A DNA stretch of 64,000 nucleotides, from contig NZ_JAJAWH010000002.1 in the NCBI RefSeq assembly GCF_020531965.1, positions 124,001 to 188,000 on the forward strand, in the 5' to 3' direction. A model generated the notes under the pieces. It ran no database searches. It was not told the DNA's origin and saw only the letters and a list, made by a program, of their open reading frames with translations. The stretch comes from Pseudorhizobium xiangyangii. Its GTDB lineage: Bacteria; Pseudomonadota; Alphaproteobacteria; Rhizobiales; Rhizobiaceae. The position numbers were made by a program, and so were the translations under genes. How positions within the stretch are numbered: the stretch's first letter is position 1; every line of letters starts with the position of its first letter. This document shows, one piece after another, positions 44,006 through 54,292 of the stretch.

Positions 44006-46252
44006 ATGAACGCCCGAACCACGAGATCTCTTTTGCTCGCCTGCACGGCGATTGCCGTCTTCTCGGCTTTGCCGGTATGGGCGCAGCAGGCAGTCGCCAC
44101 CAATGGCGAGACGCAATTGCCAACGATCGTGGTGAAAGGGCAGCGGGTTGCGGCCGGCAGCATCGTCAACACGCCGCTCGCCTCGGAAACGACGGAAGAG
44201 GAAATCGAGAGGAATCAGGTCCAGAGCATCGAGGATCTCGGTCGTGCGCTTGAGCCCGGTGTGAACTTCAGCCGGGGCACGACCAACTCGCTCAATATCC
44301 GCGGCCTTGAGGGGCATCGTGTTGCAACGATCATCGACGGCGTGCCGATTGCCTATCTTCAGGACGGTGCGCGCAGCACGTCCGGCGGCGCGGAAAGCTT
44401 CGACTTCTTCGCCCTGACCAGCGTAGACGTGATGCGTGGTGCGGATTCCAGTCGCATCGGCGACGGCGGCCTTGGTGGTGCTCTCGTGCTGCGCACGCTG
44501 GAACCGGAAGACCTGATCGGCGAAGGCAGGACCTGGGGCGGCAAGGTCGGCAGCGGCTATGACAGCACCGACAACAGCTGGTACGCAGGCGCGGCCGTGG
44601 CGAAGCGGGTCGAAAACACCTCAGTCCTGTTCCTGGGCTCCTACAAGGAGGGCCATGAGCGGGACAACCAGGGGACCGTCGGCGGATACGGCCCGACCCG
44701 CACCAAGGCAAACCCGGCTGACTACGACCGGCACAATCTCCTGTTCAAGCTGCGCCAGGACACCGAGCTGGGCCACGTCTTCGGCCTGACGGCAGAGCGC
44801 TTCCGCTTCGACAAAGACGTCGACTTGCGTCGTGACCAGATACCGCTCACCGGCAACTACCGTCCCGGCAACCATTCGAACGGCCAGGCCAACGAGCGCG
44901 ACCGCGTGTCGCTCGACTACTTTTACGAGGCGCCCAGCGCCGACGGTCTCATCGACGCTGCTGAAGCGACACTCTACTGGCAGCGGCAGATGCGTCAGGA
45001 CAGCCAGGATTCCATCCGCTTCACCAGTGTTCCGGGCGTCTTCCAGCGCTGGAACGACATCGAGGAAGCCGGTATCGGCTTCAACGGGTTCTTCGACAGC
45101 GGTTTCCAGACCGGAGGCGTGGACCATGTCCTCACGCTGGGCACGGACATCTTCATTTCGAAGGCAGAGCAGTATTCGGCGGGCGTCGACTCTTGCCCGC
45201 CAGGACCGCCTTACTCTCCTCCGTTCCTCTTCGGCGCCTGCGGCAACCTCCATACCAACCAGTCCGACATGCCGGATGTCGACAGCAAGCGGATCAGTTT
45301 CTATGCGCAGGATCGCATGACTTTTGGCAGCAGCGGGTTCTCGTTGACGCCGGGCCTGCGCTACGACTGGTTCGACCACGACCCGAAGGAAACGGCGGAC
45401 TATCTCGACAACGCCATGGACCCGTCGATGCCGCCCGGTTCCAGCGGCGACGCATGGTCGCCGAAGCTCCTGGCGGAGTATGAGGTCAACCAGCAGTTCA
45501 CCCTGTTCGGCCAGTGGGCCATGGGCTTCCGCTCGCCGAGCGCCAATGAGCTCTATATGACCTTCGGCGCTCCGGGCACCTACCTGCGGACGGGCAATCC
45601 GGACCTCGAGCCGGAAACCAGCAACGGCATAGACGTCGGTGCACGGTTCGGCGATCAGAATGCCGGAGGCAGCCTGTCGTTCTTCTACAATCGCTACAAG
45701 AACTTTATCGAAAACCGGAACCTGACCCCGGCCGAACAGATCGCCCGCGGGATCGACCCGAGCCTCGGATACGCCTTCGTTCAGACGCCGGAGAACGTCA
45801 GCCGTGCCGAGATCTATGGCATCGAACTTGCTGCTCACAAGCACTTCGACAACGGTTTCAACATGCGGGCGGGAATTGCCTACGCACGGGGCGAGAACCT
45901 GGATACCGGCAAGCTGCTGGCTTCAGTACCTCCGCTCAAAGGCATCATCGGAGTGGGGTACGCGGCGGAAACCTGGGGCGTGGATGCGCTCTGGACGGCC
46001 GTGAAGGGCGTGGACGACGATTCCGCGGCGAGCTTCAAGGCTCCGGGTTATTCCATCGTCGACCTGACCGGATGGTGGGAACCTGAACAGGTAAAGGGGC
46101 TGCGGGTTCAGGCCGGCGTCTACAACGTGTTCGACGCGACCTACTACGACGCGTTGAACACCAAGGACTACACGACGATCACCGCAGCGAACCAGGAATT
46201 CTACTCCGAGCCGGGGCGGACATTCAAAATCTCGCTGACACAGCGCTTCTAG
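44006..46252 (+). CDS. TonB-dependent heme/hemoglobin-type receptor
   Basis: A 748-residue outer-membrane receptor. Signal peptide residues 1-26 (ACTAIAVFSALPVWAQQA). Plug domain at about 45-165 with IEDLGRALEPGVNFSRGTTN and SLNIRGLEGHRVATIIDGVP; 22-strand barrel after it, ending in ISLTQRF with terminal Phe. FRSPSANELY and NPDLEPETS are the FRAP/NPNL-type motifs of hemoglobin/heme receptors (ShmR/HmuR group). AAAGGA lies before ATG 44006. Transport needs TonB-ExbBD, not in the window. An iron-box-like site covers its promoter; a LuxR solo is divergent. Confidence 0.88.
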   Translation: MNARTTRSLLLACTAIAVFSALPVWAQQAVATNGETQLPTIVVKGQRVAAGSIVNTPLASETTEEEIERNQVQSIEDLGRALEPGVNFSRGTTNSLNIRGLEGHRVATIIDGVPIAYLQDGARSTSGGAESFDFFALTSVDVMRGADSSRIGDGGLGGALVLRTLEPEDLIGEGRTWGGKVGSGYDSTDNSWYAGAAVAKRVENTSVLFLGSYKEGHERDNQGTVGGYGPTRTKANPADYDRHNLLFKLRQDTELGHVFGLTAERFRFDKDVDLRRDQIPLTGNYRPGNHSNGQANERDRVSLDYFYEAPSADGLIDAAEATLYWQRQMRQDSQDSIRFTSVPGVFQRWNDIEEAGIGFNGFFDSGFQTGGVDHVLTLGTDIFISKAEQYSAGVDSCPPGPPYSPPFLFGACGNLHTNQSDMPDVDSKRISFYAQDRMTFGSSGFSLTPGLRYDWFDHDPKETADYLDNAMDPSMPPGSSGDAWSPKLLAEYEVNQQFTLFGQWAMGFRSPSANELYMTFGAPGTYLRTGNPDLEPETSNGIDVGARFGDQNAGGSLSFFYNRYKNFIENRNLTPAEQIARGIDPSLGYAFVQTPENVSRAEIYGIELAAHKHFDNGFNMRAGIAYARGENLDTGKLLASVPPLKGIIGVGYAAETWGVDALWTAVKGVDDDSAASFKAPGYSIVDLTGWWEPEQVKGLRVQAGVYNVFDATYYDALNTKDYTTITAANQEFYSEPGRTFKISLTQRF

Positions 46253-46274
46253 ACCTTATCGGCGGGGGCTGGGC

Positions 46275-46305
46275 GAGGGCGGTGCGGTTTCGCGCCGCCC
46301 TCTTT
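46275..46305 (+). terminator. Terminator after the heme-type receptor
   Basis: GAGGGCGG (46275-46282) and CCGCCCTC (46295-46302) form a stem extended by inner GCG/CGC pairs and followed by TTT. Confidence 0.65.
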
Positions 46306-46320
46306 GCGTTACGGCTTGTC

Positions 46321-47871
46321 TCAAGCCTCGGAAACGGTCAGCCGAACGCTGCCCCGGTTGTTCTCGTAGGCGTGCCAGGCATCATTGGCGAAGCAATAGA
46401 GGTATCCGGATTTCTGCGGCTTGAAGGTTGTCTTGTCGCCGATCTTGAAGACCTGGTGCGGCAGACGCTCGATCTCCTGCTTCTCGTCCTTCTTCGGTGC
46501 CGGCACGTCGTTGGCGACGAGGCCGACGAGGCAGAACCAGTCGAGATCCTCTTCCCGCTTCGTCCACCAGAAATCCACCTGGCGGTTGCCGGTGACGTTC
46601 TTCCACAATGTCTCCATGCCGCCCCAGATGGAGGAGGCGATCTGGGCGATTTCAGCCGGATTGAATTTTCCGTCGCTCGTGCCGCCCGGTCCGCACTTGA
46701 TCGAGGCGTCCATCCATTCGCCCTCGGCCACAAAGCGATAGCTCTTCCCGGCCTGGAGATAGACACCGGTGTCGTTCCAGTGGTCGCGTGCGAAGATGTC
46801 GACGGTGAGCGGTAGCGTCTCCTTCAACGGTCTGTAGCGGCCCTGGGCGAGCGGTGGATTGGCGTGGCGGTCCTGCGCCGATGCATGAACCTCTTCGGAT
46901 GGTGTCGCCGATACTTTCGGCGTCGCCCGTGGCCGGGTCTTGAGCGCCTTGAACACGCCTTTCACCGAGTCGTGCAGCAGGCCGCGTGCATCGGGCCTCA
47001 TCTGGTTGACGGCGCCGGCATTGAAGGACAGTCCCAGCATTTCCGCTTCCTGCATCATCCAGTAGAGCGCGCCATCCGACAGGCCGGACTGGCTGTAGCC
47101 GCCGCCGACATCGCCGTGGACGCCCGGAAACCAGACCTGTTTCAAGGTTCCCGTCCAGCCGGCGGGCTTTTCCCAGATGGTGGGCAGGAAGCTCTGGCGG
47201 AATTCGTCGAGCGCAACGGCATGACGGGCATTCTGGACCGCCGGGCCGAGCTTGGTGTCGTGGAACCGGTGGTCGTCGGGATCGTCGAGAAGATTGAGGA
47301 GCGCCATGTCGTCCGGAATACCGAGCGACCCCACCGTGTCCCATACGCCGATGAAGTGAACCTTCGTCTTTCCAGCCGGGGACTGGCCCGCAGCGGAGTG
47401 GTGGAATTTGCGGTTCTTTCCCGCCTTGATGGGGCTTGGTTCATCTGCCCGGTAGGCGTCGAAGACGTCCTCGATTGCCGTCCAGGCCTGGTTGTCGGTG
47501 AGTTTTGATCCCGGCAGGTCGAGAAGCCCGCATTTGGAGATCATGCCGCCCAGGCTTCTGACCGTATAGGCACCGCGGCTGAAGCCGAAGAGCCAGATCC
47601 GGTCGCCCTCCCGGTAGGTGCGAGCCAGCCAGTTGTAGCCGCTCATGATGTTCTGATCGAGCCCCTTGCCGGTGCTGCCGCCGAGAAATCGCTTAACCCA
47701 GGTACCGTCCGTGCCGACGCCGGGGTGGTAGTAGAACTTCTGTTCGGTGCCTTTTGCGTCGGCGGCGGCGAGCGCGTTGTAGAGCTTCACGACATTGGTC
47801 GGGCTCGGCAGCCCGTTTTCAGTCGCGTCAGGCGTATTCCATGTACCATCGCAGCAGACAATGATGTTCAT
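46321..47871 (-). CDS. DUF2235 hydrolase with PA-IL-like C-terminal domain
   Basis: A 516-residue protein. Residues 1-300 are DUF2235 (alpha/beta hydrolase-like, including T6SS phospholipase effectors such as Tle1): IIVCCDGTWNTPDATENGLP at the start, nucleophile Ser98 in WLFGFSRGAYTVRSL, GVWDTVGSLGIP near 176-187 and GVHGDVGGGY at 250-259. After a charged linker, residues about 355-516 look like the PA-IL/LecA galactose-binding fold: TGVYLQAGKSYRFVAEGEW, then CGPGG, QVFKIGDK, and KSGYLYCFANDAWHAYENNR. No signal peptide. GAGGGA precedes the ATG. No T6SS, VgrG or immunity gene is next to it. Confidence 0.82.
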   Translation of the reverse strand: MNIIVCCDGTWNTPDATENGLPSPTNVVKLYNALAAADAKGTEQKFYYHPGVGTDGTWVKRFLGGSTGKGLDQNIMSGYNWLARTYREGDRIWLFGFSRGAYTVRSLGGMISKCGLLDLPGSKLTDNQAWTAIEDVFDAYRADEPSPIKAGKNRKFHHSAAGQSPAGKTKVHFIGVWDTVGSLGIPDDMALLNLLDDPDDHRFHDTKLGPAVQNARHAVALDEFRQSFLPTIWEKPAGWTGTLKQVWFPGVHGDVGGGYSQSGLSDGALYWMMQEAEMLGLSFNAGAVNQMRPDARGLLHDSVKGVFKALKTRPRATPKVSATPSEEVHASAQDRHANPPLAQGRYRPLKETLPLTVDIFARDHWNDTGVYLQAGKSYRFVAEGEWMDASIKCGPGGTSDGKFNPAEIAQIASSIWGGMETLWKNVTGNRQVDFWWTKREEDLDWFCLVGLVANDVPAPKKDEKQEIERLPHQVFKIGDKTTFKPQKSGYLYCFANDAWHAYENNRGSVRLTVSEA

Positions 47872-48054
47872 GCCTATCTCCCTCAGGTTGCATTGATAGG
47901 TAACTGCACCTTTAAGTAAATTGCAATCGGGAATTACACGCAGCGGTATATGTATCACACCTGTGCAAACCGGGGACGGTGATGCCACCCCGCTTGTGTC
48001 CCGCGTCCGTCTGTGGCCAATTCACCAACCAAACATGCCAAGAGGATGAATGAC

Positions 48055-49734
48055 ATGACGGCGGTGAAATCCGACATCGAGATCGCGCGGATGGCGGCGA
48101 AGAAGCCGATCATGGAGGTCGGTTCCAAGCTCGGCATTCCGCAGGAACACCTGGCGCCCTACGGCCACGACAAGGCAAAGATCGGCGCAGACTTCATCCA
48201 TTCCCTCAAGGATCGTCCCGACGGCAAGCTGATCCTCGTGACCGCCATCAACCCGACGCCGGCGGGCGAGGGCAAGACGACGACGACAGTCGGGCTTGGC
48301 GACGGCCTCAACCGGATCGGCAAGAAGGCGATCATCTGCGTGCGCGAACCTTCGCTAGGGCCCTGCTTCGGCATGAAGGGCGGCGCCGCCGGCGGCGGTT
48401 ACGCACAGGTAATCCCGATGGAGGATATCAACCTCCACTTTACCGGCGACTTCCACGCGATAACCTCTGCCCATAACCTCCTTGCCGCGATGATCGACAA
48501 CCACGTCTACTGGGGCAACGCGCTCGACATCGACGTCCGGCGGATTACCTGGCGGCGAGCGATGGACATGAACGATCGGGCGCTGAGGCAGATGGCCGGA
48601 GCGCTGGGCGGTGTCGCCAACGGTTTCCCGCGCGAATGCGGTTTCGATATTACCGTCGCCTCGGAAGTGATGGCCATCCTGTGCCTGGCGGAAGACTTCG
48701 AGGACCTGGAGCGGCGTCTCGGAGAGATCATCGTCGCCTACCGCCGCGACAAGACGCCGGTCTTTGCCCGCGACCTCAAGGCCGACGGCGCCATGGCCGT
48801 GCTGCTCAAGGATGCCATGCAACCGAACCTGGTGCAGACGCTGGAGAATAATCCGGCCTTCGTGCATGGCGGACCTTTCGCCAACATCGCACATGGCTGC
48901 AATTCGGCGATTGCCACGAAAACGGCGCTGAAGCTTGCGGACTATGTGGTGACGGAGGCGGGCTTCGGCGCCGATCTCGGCGCAGAGAAATTCTTCGATA
49001 TCAAGTGCCGAAAGGCGGGGCTCAGTCCTGCGGCGGCGGTCATCGTCGCGACCGTGCGGGCACTGAAGATGAACGGCGGCGTGAGGAAGGAAGACCTCGG
49101 TGCCGAGGACGTTGCAGCACTGACGCGCGGCTGCGCCAATCTCGGTCGTCATATCGCCAATGTCCGCCGCTTCGGCGTGCCGGTCGTCGTGGCGATCAAC
49201 CATTTCACCTCCGACACGGACGCCGAAGTGGTCGCCGTCAAGGACTATGTTTCCCGCCACGGTGCCGACGCCATCCTCTGCCGGCACTGGGCGGACGGGT
49301 CTGCCGGGATCGAGGAACTGGCAGAGCGTGTGGCGGAACTGGCCGATGCCGGACAGGCGGATTTCAAGCCGCTTTATCCGGACGACATGCCGCTGATGGA
49401 AAAGATCGAGACGGTTGCTTCGAAGATCTACCATGCGGGCGAGGTGACGGCCGACAAGGCGGTGCGCGACCAGTTGAAGGCCTGGGAGGAGCAGGGCTAC
49501 GGCCATCTTCCGGTCTGCATGGCGAAGACGCAGTATTCCTTCTCCACCGATCCCAACCTGCGCGGCGCGCCGGAGGGCCATGTCGTGCCGGTGCGCGAGG
49601 TTCGGCTTTCGGCGGGTGCCGGCTTTGTCGTCGCCATCACCGGGGAGATCATGACCATGCCGGGCCTTCCCCGCTCGCCCTCCGCAGAGCGCATTTTCCT
49701 GAACGATGACGGGCACATAGAGGGTCTTTTCTAA
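48055..49734 (+). CDS. fhs: Formate-tetrahydrofolate ligase
   Basis: A 559-residue cytoplasmic enzyme that makes 10-formyl-THF from formate, THF and ATP. P-loop [60 protein letters not shown]; and C-terminal [20 protein letters not shown] are all diagnostic. ATG 48055 is preferred because AGAGG lies nine bases before it; an in-frame ATG at 48046 touches that site. Stand-alone gene. Confidence 0.97.
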   Translation: MTAVKSDIEIARMAAKKPIMEVGSKLGIPQEHLAPYGHDKAKIGADFIHSLKDRPDGKLILVTAINPTPAGEGKTTTTVGLGDGLNRIGKKAIICVREPSLGPCFGMKGGAAGGGYAQVIPMEDINLHFTGDFHAITSAHNLLAAMIDNHVYWGNALDIDVRRITWRRAMDMNDRALRQMAGALGGVANGFPRECGFDITVASEVMAILCLAEDFEDLERRLGEIIVAYRRDKTPVFARDLKADGAMAVLLKDAMQPNLVQTLENNPAFVHGGPFANIAHGCNSAIATKTALKLADYVVTEAGFGADLGAEKFFDIKCRKAGLSPAAAVIVATVRALKMNGGVRKEDLGAEDVAALTRGCANLGRHIANVRRFGVPVVVAINHFTSDTDAEVVAVKDYVSRHGADAILCRHWADGSAGIEELAERVAELADAGQADFKPLYPDDMPLMEKIETVASKIYHAGEVTADKAVRDQLKAWEEQGYGHLPVCMAKTQYSFSTDPNLRGAPEGHVVPVREVRLSAGAGFVVAITGEIMTMPGLPRSPSAERIFLNDDGHIEGLF

Positions 49735-49764
49735 GGCGTTGATTCAGGCTCCTCAGAGATTGAT

Positions 49765-50688
49765 TCAACGGCAATACCTGTAGCCGCTGTCGCGCTCCAG
49801 CACGTCGAGGTGCAGGTGATCCTGGTGGGCGGCGTCGCTGCCGGGGGACAGCACGGTACGGAAGTGCAGGCAGGCGCCGGCGGTCGCGGTGCGCTGGAAG
49901 GCGCCTTCCATCGTCCCGTCCTCGTGCCGTGGTTTCATCGTCACTTCCGCACCGTCGTCGAGCCGGAACGCGGCGACGTCGATGGCATTGCCCCGGGCGT
50001 GTTCCGAGATCTTGCCGGTCGAGGCTCCGTTTCGCAGGCGGCAGGCATAGGTCGAGCCGGTGGTGATGCCGCTGATCTTGCGGTCCGGCATGGCAATCTT
50101 CAGCGCCGGCTGGACGGTATCCTTCAACCAGTGGCCGAGCGCACGGGCCGTTTCGCAGCGCATCTGCGCGCCGCCCGTATCGATACCGGGCAGGGCTTCG
50201 GTCACCTCTATGGGCTGATCGATGCCACAGCCTTCGCCTTCGTCGATGCGCGTCGCGGTCTTGTACTTCGTGCCGAGGGCGGCCAAATCCGCGAGGCAGG
50301 CCTTCAGCGCTGCCGCGTCCTCTTTCTCGACAGGCGGAGGCGGCGGGGGTGGAGGTGTCTTTGCTTGCTCCTCCTTTTCATCCTTGTCGTCCGGCTTGTC
50401 TTCACCGGCTTTTTCATCCCCGGGCTTTGCCTCTTGAGGCGGGGCCGGTTTCGCCGCTTCGGTGTCCGGCTTTGGCTCCGGCGTGGGGACAGCCGCTTCA
50501 AGCTCGCTGGCCGGATCGGGCTGATCGTCGGAAGACTGCTCGGCCGGGGGTTGCTTGCCCCCAGCTTGCCCATCCGGCGCGTTTTCCTCGGCGGGCTTTG
50601 GCGCGGGGACCGGTCCGGAGCGGGGCAGCGCGGCGGCTCCGACGACGAACGGAAGGCAAAGCACGAGGAAAAGGATGGACCGTTGCAT
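49765..50688 (-). CDS. Extensin-like C-terminal domain protein
   Basis: A 307-residue exported protein. Signal peptide residues 1-20, then a low-complexity Pro/Glu/Lys region (about 22-120, with PPPPPPPP), then an extensin-like domain (about 125-307) with CLADLAALGTKYKTATRIDE, GCGIDQPIEVTEA and ISEHARGNAIDVAAFRLDDG, where His and Asp resemble the zinc D,D-peptidase (VanY/MepA-like) site, and the end AHQDHLHLDVLERDSGYRYC. It is likely periplasmic, linked to peptidoglycan; the disordered linker may span the periplasm. GGAGC precedes the ATG. Confidence 0.87.
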   Translation of the reverse strand: MQRSILFLVLCLPFVVGAAALPRSGPVPAPKPAEENAPDGQAGGKQPPAEQSSDDQPDPASELEAAVPTPEPKPDTEAAKPAPPQEAKPGDEKAGEDKPDDKDEKEEQAKTPPPPPPPPVEKEDAAALKACLADLAALGTKYKTATRIDEGEGCGIDQPIEVTEALPGIDTGGAQMRCETARALGHWLKDTVQPALKIAMPDRKISGITTGSTYACRLRNGASTGKISEHARGNAIDVAAFRLDDGAEVTMKPRHEDGTMEGAFQRTATAGACLHFRTVLSPGSDAAHQDHLHLDVLERDSGYRYCR

Positions 50689-50813
50689 CTAAGGCTGCTC
50701 CGTGAATGGTTTCGCGACAGGCAACGCGCGAACCATGGTTTTGGTCGCATGGCCTACAAATCCGCTTGCGGAGACAGAAGCTCCGCGTTATCTCTTTCGC
50801 CATGATCAAGTCG

Positions 50814-50846
50814 ATGAACATTGGTAACTGGTGGTGGGCACGCTAA
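50814..50846 (+). CDS. trpL: trp operon leader peptide
   Basis: A 10-residue frame, MNIGNWWWAR, with three tandem Trp codons, ending 114 bases before trpE(G). An in-frame ATG at 50802 would add four residues. Sinorhizobium trpE(G) is known to be controlled by a leader peptide with three Trp codons; this is the same arrangement. When tryptophan is scarce the ribosome stalls here and the following terminator does not form. Confidence 0.88.
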   Translation: MNIGNWWWAR

Positions 50847-50885
50847 CGCGGCCTTGACCAGTCATGTCCATCGACAAGACGACAC

Positions 50886-50916
50886 AAGCCGCCCGGAAAC
50901 CGAGGCGGCTTTTTTG
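50886..50916 (+). terminator. trp attenuator (terminator hairpin)
   Basis: AGCCGCC...GG / CC...GGCGGCT pairs around an AAA loop, followed by TTTTTT. It lies between trpL and trpE(G) and forms the rho-independent terminator of the attenuation system. Confidence 0.85.
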
Positions 50917-50960
50917 TTATCCGCCGCAGGTTCCCGAGCGAAAGAAACGGAGAGCAGGAT

Positions 50961-53150
50961 ATGGTGACGATCATTCGGGACGACGGCTCGGAGACCTACG
51001 AGACCAGGGGCGGGATCACCGTCAGCCGCCAGCGGCGCGCGACGCCCTATTCGGACGCCGTCTCTTCCTATGTCGACAAGCTCGACGAGCGGCGCGGCGC
51101 GGTGTTTTCCTCGAACTATGAATATCCCGGCCGCTATACCCGCTGGGATACGGCGATCGTCGACCCGCCGCTGTGCATCTCGTCGCACGGCCGCAAGGTC
51201 TGGATCGAGGCGTATAACGAGCGCGGGGAAGTGCTGCTCGGCTTCATCGCCGACAAGCTGACGACTGTTGCGGACCTGACGCTGGGGGCTCGCTCGGCCC
51301 GCCGCCTCGACCTTGCCGTCAACGAGCCGACCCGCGCCTTCACCGAGGAAGAGCGCTCCAAGATGCCGACGGTGTTCACCGTGCTGCGCGCCGTGGTCGA
51401 TCTCTTCCATTCCGACGCGGATTCGGCCATCGGCCTGTTCGGCGCCTTCGGCTACGACCTGGCTTTCCAGTTCGATGCGATCAAGCTGTCGATGCAGCGG
51501 CCGGAAGACCAGCGTGACATGGTTCTGTTCCTGCCGGACGAGATCCTCGTCGTCGACCACTATTCCGCCAAGGCCTGGATCGACCGCTACGATTTTGCCA
51601 GGGACGGGGTGACGACCGACGGCAAGGCCGAAGAGATTGCGCCGGAGCCCTTCCAGCGCACCACGGTCACGCCGCCGAAGGGTGATCATAAGCCGGGCGA
51701 ATACGCGCAGCTGGTGACGAAGGCGAAAGAAAGCTTCCGCCGCGGCGACCTGTTCGAAGTGGTGCCGGGGCAGAAGTTCATGGAACGCTGCGATTCGAAG
51801 CCGTCGGAGATCTCCCATCGCCTCAAGGCGATCAATCCGTCGCCTTATTCCTTATTCATCAACCTCGGCCATCAGGAATATCTGGTCGGCGCCTCGCCGG
51901 AAATGTTCGTGCGCGTCTCCGGCCGGCGCATCGAGACCTGCCCGATCTCGGGCACGATCAAGCGGGGCGAGGATCCGATCGCCGACTCGGAGCAGATCCT
52001 CAAGCTCCTGAACTCCAAGAAGGACGAGTCCGAACTCACCATGTGCTCGGACGTCGACCGCAACGACAAGAGCCGGGTTTGCGAACCGGGCTCGGTGAAG
52101 GTGATCGGCCGCCGGCAGATCGAGATGTATTCGCGCCTCATCCACACGGTGGATCATATCGAGGGCCGGTTGCGCGAAGACATGGACGCTTTCGACGGCT
52201 TCCTCAGCCACGCCTGGGCCGTGACCGTCACCGGTGCACCGAAACTCTGGGCGATGCGCTTCATCGAGAACCAGGAGAAGAGCCCGCGCGCCTGGTATGG
52301 CGGCGCGATCGGCATGGTCGGCTTCAACGGCGACATGAACACCGGTCTGACGCTTCGCACGATCCGCATCAAGGACGGCATTGCGGAAGTGCGTGCGGGT
52401 GCGACGCTGCTCAACGACAGCGATCCGCACGAGGAAGAGGCAGAAACCGAACTGAAGGCATCGGCCATGATCTCGGCAATCCGTGACGCGCGCGCAGGAA
52501 ATTCAGGCAAGGTTGCCCGCGACGTGGCGCTGGTCGGGCAGGGCGTGAAGATCCTGCTCGTCGACCACGAGGACAGTTTCGTCCACACGCTGGCCAACTA
52601 TTTCCGCCAGACCGGCGCGGAGGTTTCGACCGTGCGCACGCCGGTGCCGGAGGAGATTTTCGACCGGGTCGATCCGGATCTCGTCGTCCTGTCGCCGGGA
52701 CCGGGCAATCCGAAGGATTTCGACTGCAAGGCGACCATCAAGGCAGCACGGGCCAGGGACCTGCCGATCTTCGGCGTCTGCCTCGGCCTGCAGGCGCTCG
52801 CCGAAGCCTATGGCGGCGAACTGCGGCATCTCGCGGTCCCGATGCACGGCAAGCCGTCGCGCATCCGGGTGCTGGAGCCGGGCATCGTCTTCTCCGGCCT
52901 GTCGAGCGAAGTGACCGTCGGTCGCTACCATTCGATCTTCGCCGACCCGACAACGCTGCCCACGGACTTCACCATCACGGCGGAAAGCGAGGACGGCACG
53001 ATCATGGGTATCGAGCACGTCAAGGAGCCGATCGCAGCGGTGCAGTTCCACCCGGAATCGATCATGACGCTCGGCCAGGACGCCGGCATGCGGATGATCG
53101 AGAATGTCGTGGCGCGTCTGGCGCGCAAACGGAAGGTGCAGGCAGCGTAA
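50961..53150 (+). CDS. trpE(G): Anthranilate synthase, fused TrpE-TrpG
   Basis: A 729-residue fusion that converts chorismate and glutamine to anthranilate, the first step of tryptophan synthesis. TrpE part about 1-515: ALMPS-type region near [60 protein letters not shown] and [17 protein letters not shown]. TrpG part about 530-729: [20 protein letters not shown], Cys607 in [16 protein letters not shown] and [10 protein letters not shown] (His, Glu). The fusion is typical of Rhizobiaceae. Expression is controlled by trpL attenuation. Confidence 0.96.
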   Translation: MVTIIRDDGSETYETRGGITVSRQRRATPYSDAVSSYVDKLDERRGAVFSSNYEYPGRYTRWDTAIVDPPLCISSHGRKVWIEAYNERGEVLLGFIADKLTTVADLTLGARSARRLDLAVNEPTRAFTEEERSKMPTVFTVLRAVVDLFHSDADSAIGLFGAFGYDLAFQFDAIKLSMQRPEDQRDMVLFLPDEILVVDHYSAKAWIDRYDFARDGVTTDGKAEEIAPEPFQRTTVTPPKGDHKPGEYAQLVTKAKESFRRGDLFEVVPGQKFMERCDSKPSEISHRLKAINPSPYSLFINLGHQEYLVGASPEMFVRVSGRRIETCPISGTIKRGEDPIADSEQILKLLNSKKDESELTMCSDVDRNDKSRVCEPGSVKVIGRRQIEMYSRLIHTVDHIEGRLREDMDAFDGFLSHAWAVTVTGAPKLWAMRFIENQEKSPRAWYGGAIGMVGFNGDMNTGLTLRTIRIKDGIAEVRAGATLLNDSDPHEEEAETELKASAMISAIRDARAGNSGKVARDVALVGQGVKILLVDHEDSFVHTLANYFRQTGAEVSTVRTPVPEEIFDRVDPDLVVLSPGPGNPKDFDCKATIKAARARDLPIFGVCLGLQALAEAYGGELRHLAVPMHGKPSRIRVLEPGIVFSGLSSEVTVGRYHSIFADPTTLPTDFTITAESEDGTIMGIEHVKEPIAAVQFHPESIMTLGQDAGMRMIENVVARLARKRKVQAA

Positions 53151-53288
53151 GCGGCGGGCGAGACACCCGCGCTTGCTGATGGGGGAAAGGTCTCTGCCTA
53201 GGTGGCTGGCTAAGTTGCTGGGACGACTGGGGATGCGTCCTTCCGTCCTTTGACAAAACCTGCTGCTTGAGCCATACCGCGATCAATC

Positions 53289-53319
53289 GAAACCGCCCGG
53301 GTCCCGCCCGGGCGGTTTC
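53289..53319 (+). terminator. Terminator after trpE(G)
   Basis: GAAACCGCCCGGG pairs with CCCGGGCGGTTTC across a short loop; 140 bases after the trpE(G) stop. Only a short T-run follows the arm, but the stem is very strong. Confidence 0.7.
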
Positions 53320-53374
53320 GCCGTTTAGGGGCATTGCTCTTGCAATTCGTTCGCATACGCATGGGAGTTAGAAG

Positions 53375-54292
53375 GTGACCACGAAAACCGATCCGATCGT
53401 CGAAAGGCTGGCTTTCTGGGGCATTCCGCTCTCCTTCGGCGTGATGGGGCTGAAGATGCTGGCGTGGTGGGTGACCGGGTCGGTGGCGCTTCTGTCCGAC
53501 GGACTGGAATCGACCGTCAACGTCGCTGCCGCCTTCATCGCCTATTTCGCCATCCGTTATGCGCAGCGTCCGGCTGACGACGACCATCAGTTCGGACACC
53601 ACAAGGCCGAGTACATGTCGGCGGTGGTGGAGGGGGCACTCATCATCGTCGCGGCGCTCCTGATCGTGCAGGAGGCGTGGGGTGTGCTGTTTGCGCCCCG
53701 ACTCCCGGAAGCGCCGGTGCTGGGCCTGGCGATCAATGCCGTCGCGGGCGTGATCAACGCGGCCTGGGCAGCCATTCTCATCCGGGTCGGAACCAGACAC
53801 CATTCGCCGGCACTTTCTGCCGACGGCCGCCACCTCGTGTCGGACGTCGTGACGTCGGCCGGCGTCTTCGTCGGGCTGGTCCTGGCGGTGGTGACGGGCT
53901 ATGCCATTCTCGATCCGGTGATGGCGATGCTGGTCGCGGTCAGCATCCTGTTCCAGGGTTACAAGGTGATTTCCCATTCGCTCGGCGGGCTGATGGACCG
54001 TGCCGTCACGCCCGAGGAAGAGGTGGCGATCCGCCATGCGATCAAGGAGAACGCGGCCGGTTCGCTCGGCGTCCATGACCTGAGGACGCGGCGGGCGGGC
54101 GCGGCCGCCTTCATCGATTTCCACCTCGTCGTACCGGCGGGCATGCCGGTGGCGCAAGCGCACGAAATCTGCGATCGCCTCGAAGATGCCATCAAGGACG
54201 TCATACCGGGCGCAAGCCTCGCCATCCATGTGGAACCCGAAGGGGAGGGTGCGCATGGCATCAAGGTCAAGGTAGAAGGAACACTCACATGA
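53375..54292 (+). CDS. Cation diffusion facilitator (CDF) metal transporter
   Basis: A 305-residue membrane protein that exports divalent metals in exchange for protons. About six helices; metal-site patterns [20 protein letters not shown] and [20 protein letters not shown] in the first half, and [20 protein letters not shown] in the second (His-x3-Asp). The C-terminal cytoplasmic domain (about 215-305) is the usual ferredoxin-like fold. GTG start with AGAAGG near. Its stop overlaps the queF start by four bases. Metal (Zn, Fe, Mn or Co) not clear. Confidence 0.9.
   Translation: MTTKTDPIVERLAFWGIPLSFGVMGLKMLAWWVTGSVALLSDGLESTVNVAAAFIAYFAIRYAQRPADDDHQFGHHKAEYMSAVVEGALIIVAALLIVQEAWGVLFAPRLPEAPVLGLAINAVAGVINAAWAAILIRVGTRHHSPALSADGRHLVSDVVTSAGVFVGLVLAVVTGYAILDPVMAMLVAVSILFQGYKVISHSLGGLMDRAVTPEEEVAIRHAIKENAAGSLGVHDLRTRRAGAAAFIDFHLVVPAGMPVAQAHEICDRLEDAIKDVIPGASLAIHVEPEGEGAHGIKVKVEGTLT

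Noticed and set aside
46321-47871. Type VI secretion effector locus
   Set aside because: No VgrG, PAAR, adaptor or immunity gene is next to the DUF2235 gene.
50349-50620. Repeat-like region in the extensin-type gene
   Set aside because: It is a low-complexity Pro/Glu/Lys-coding linker, not a DNA repeat or CRISPR array.
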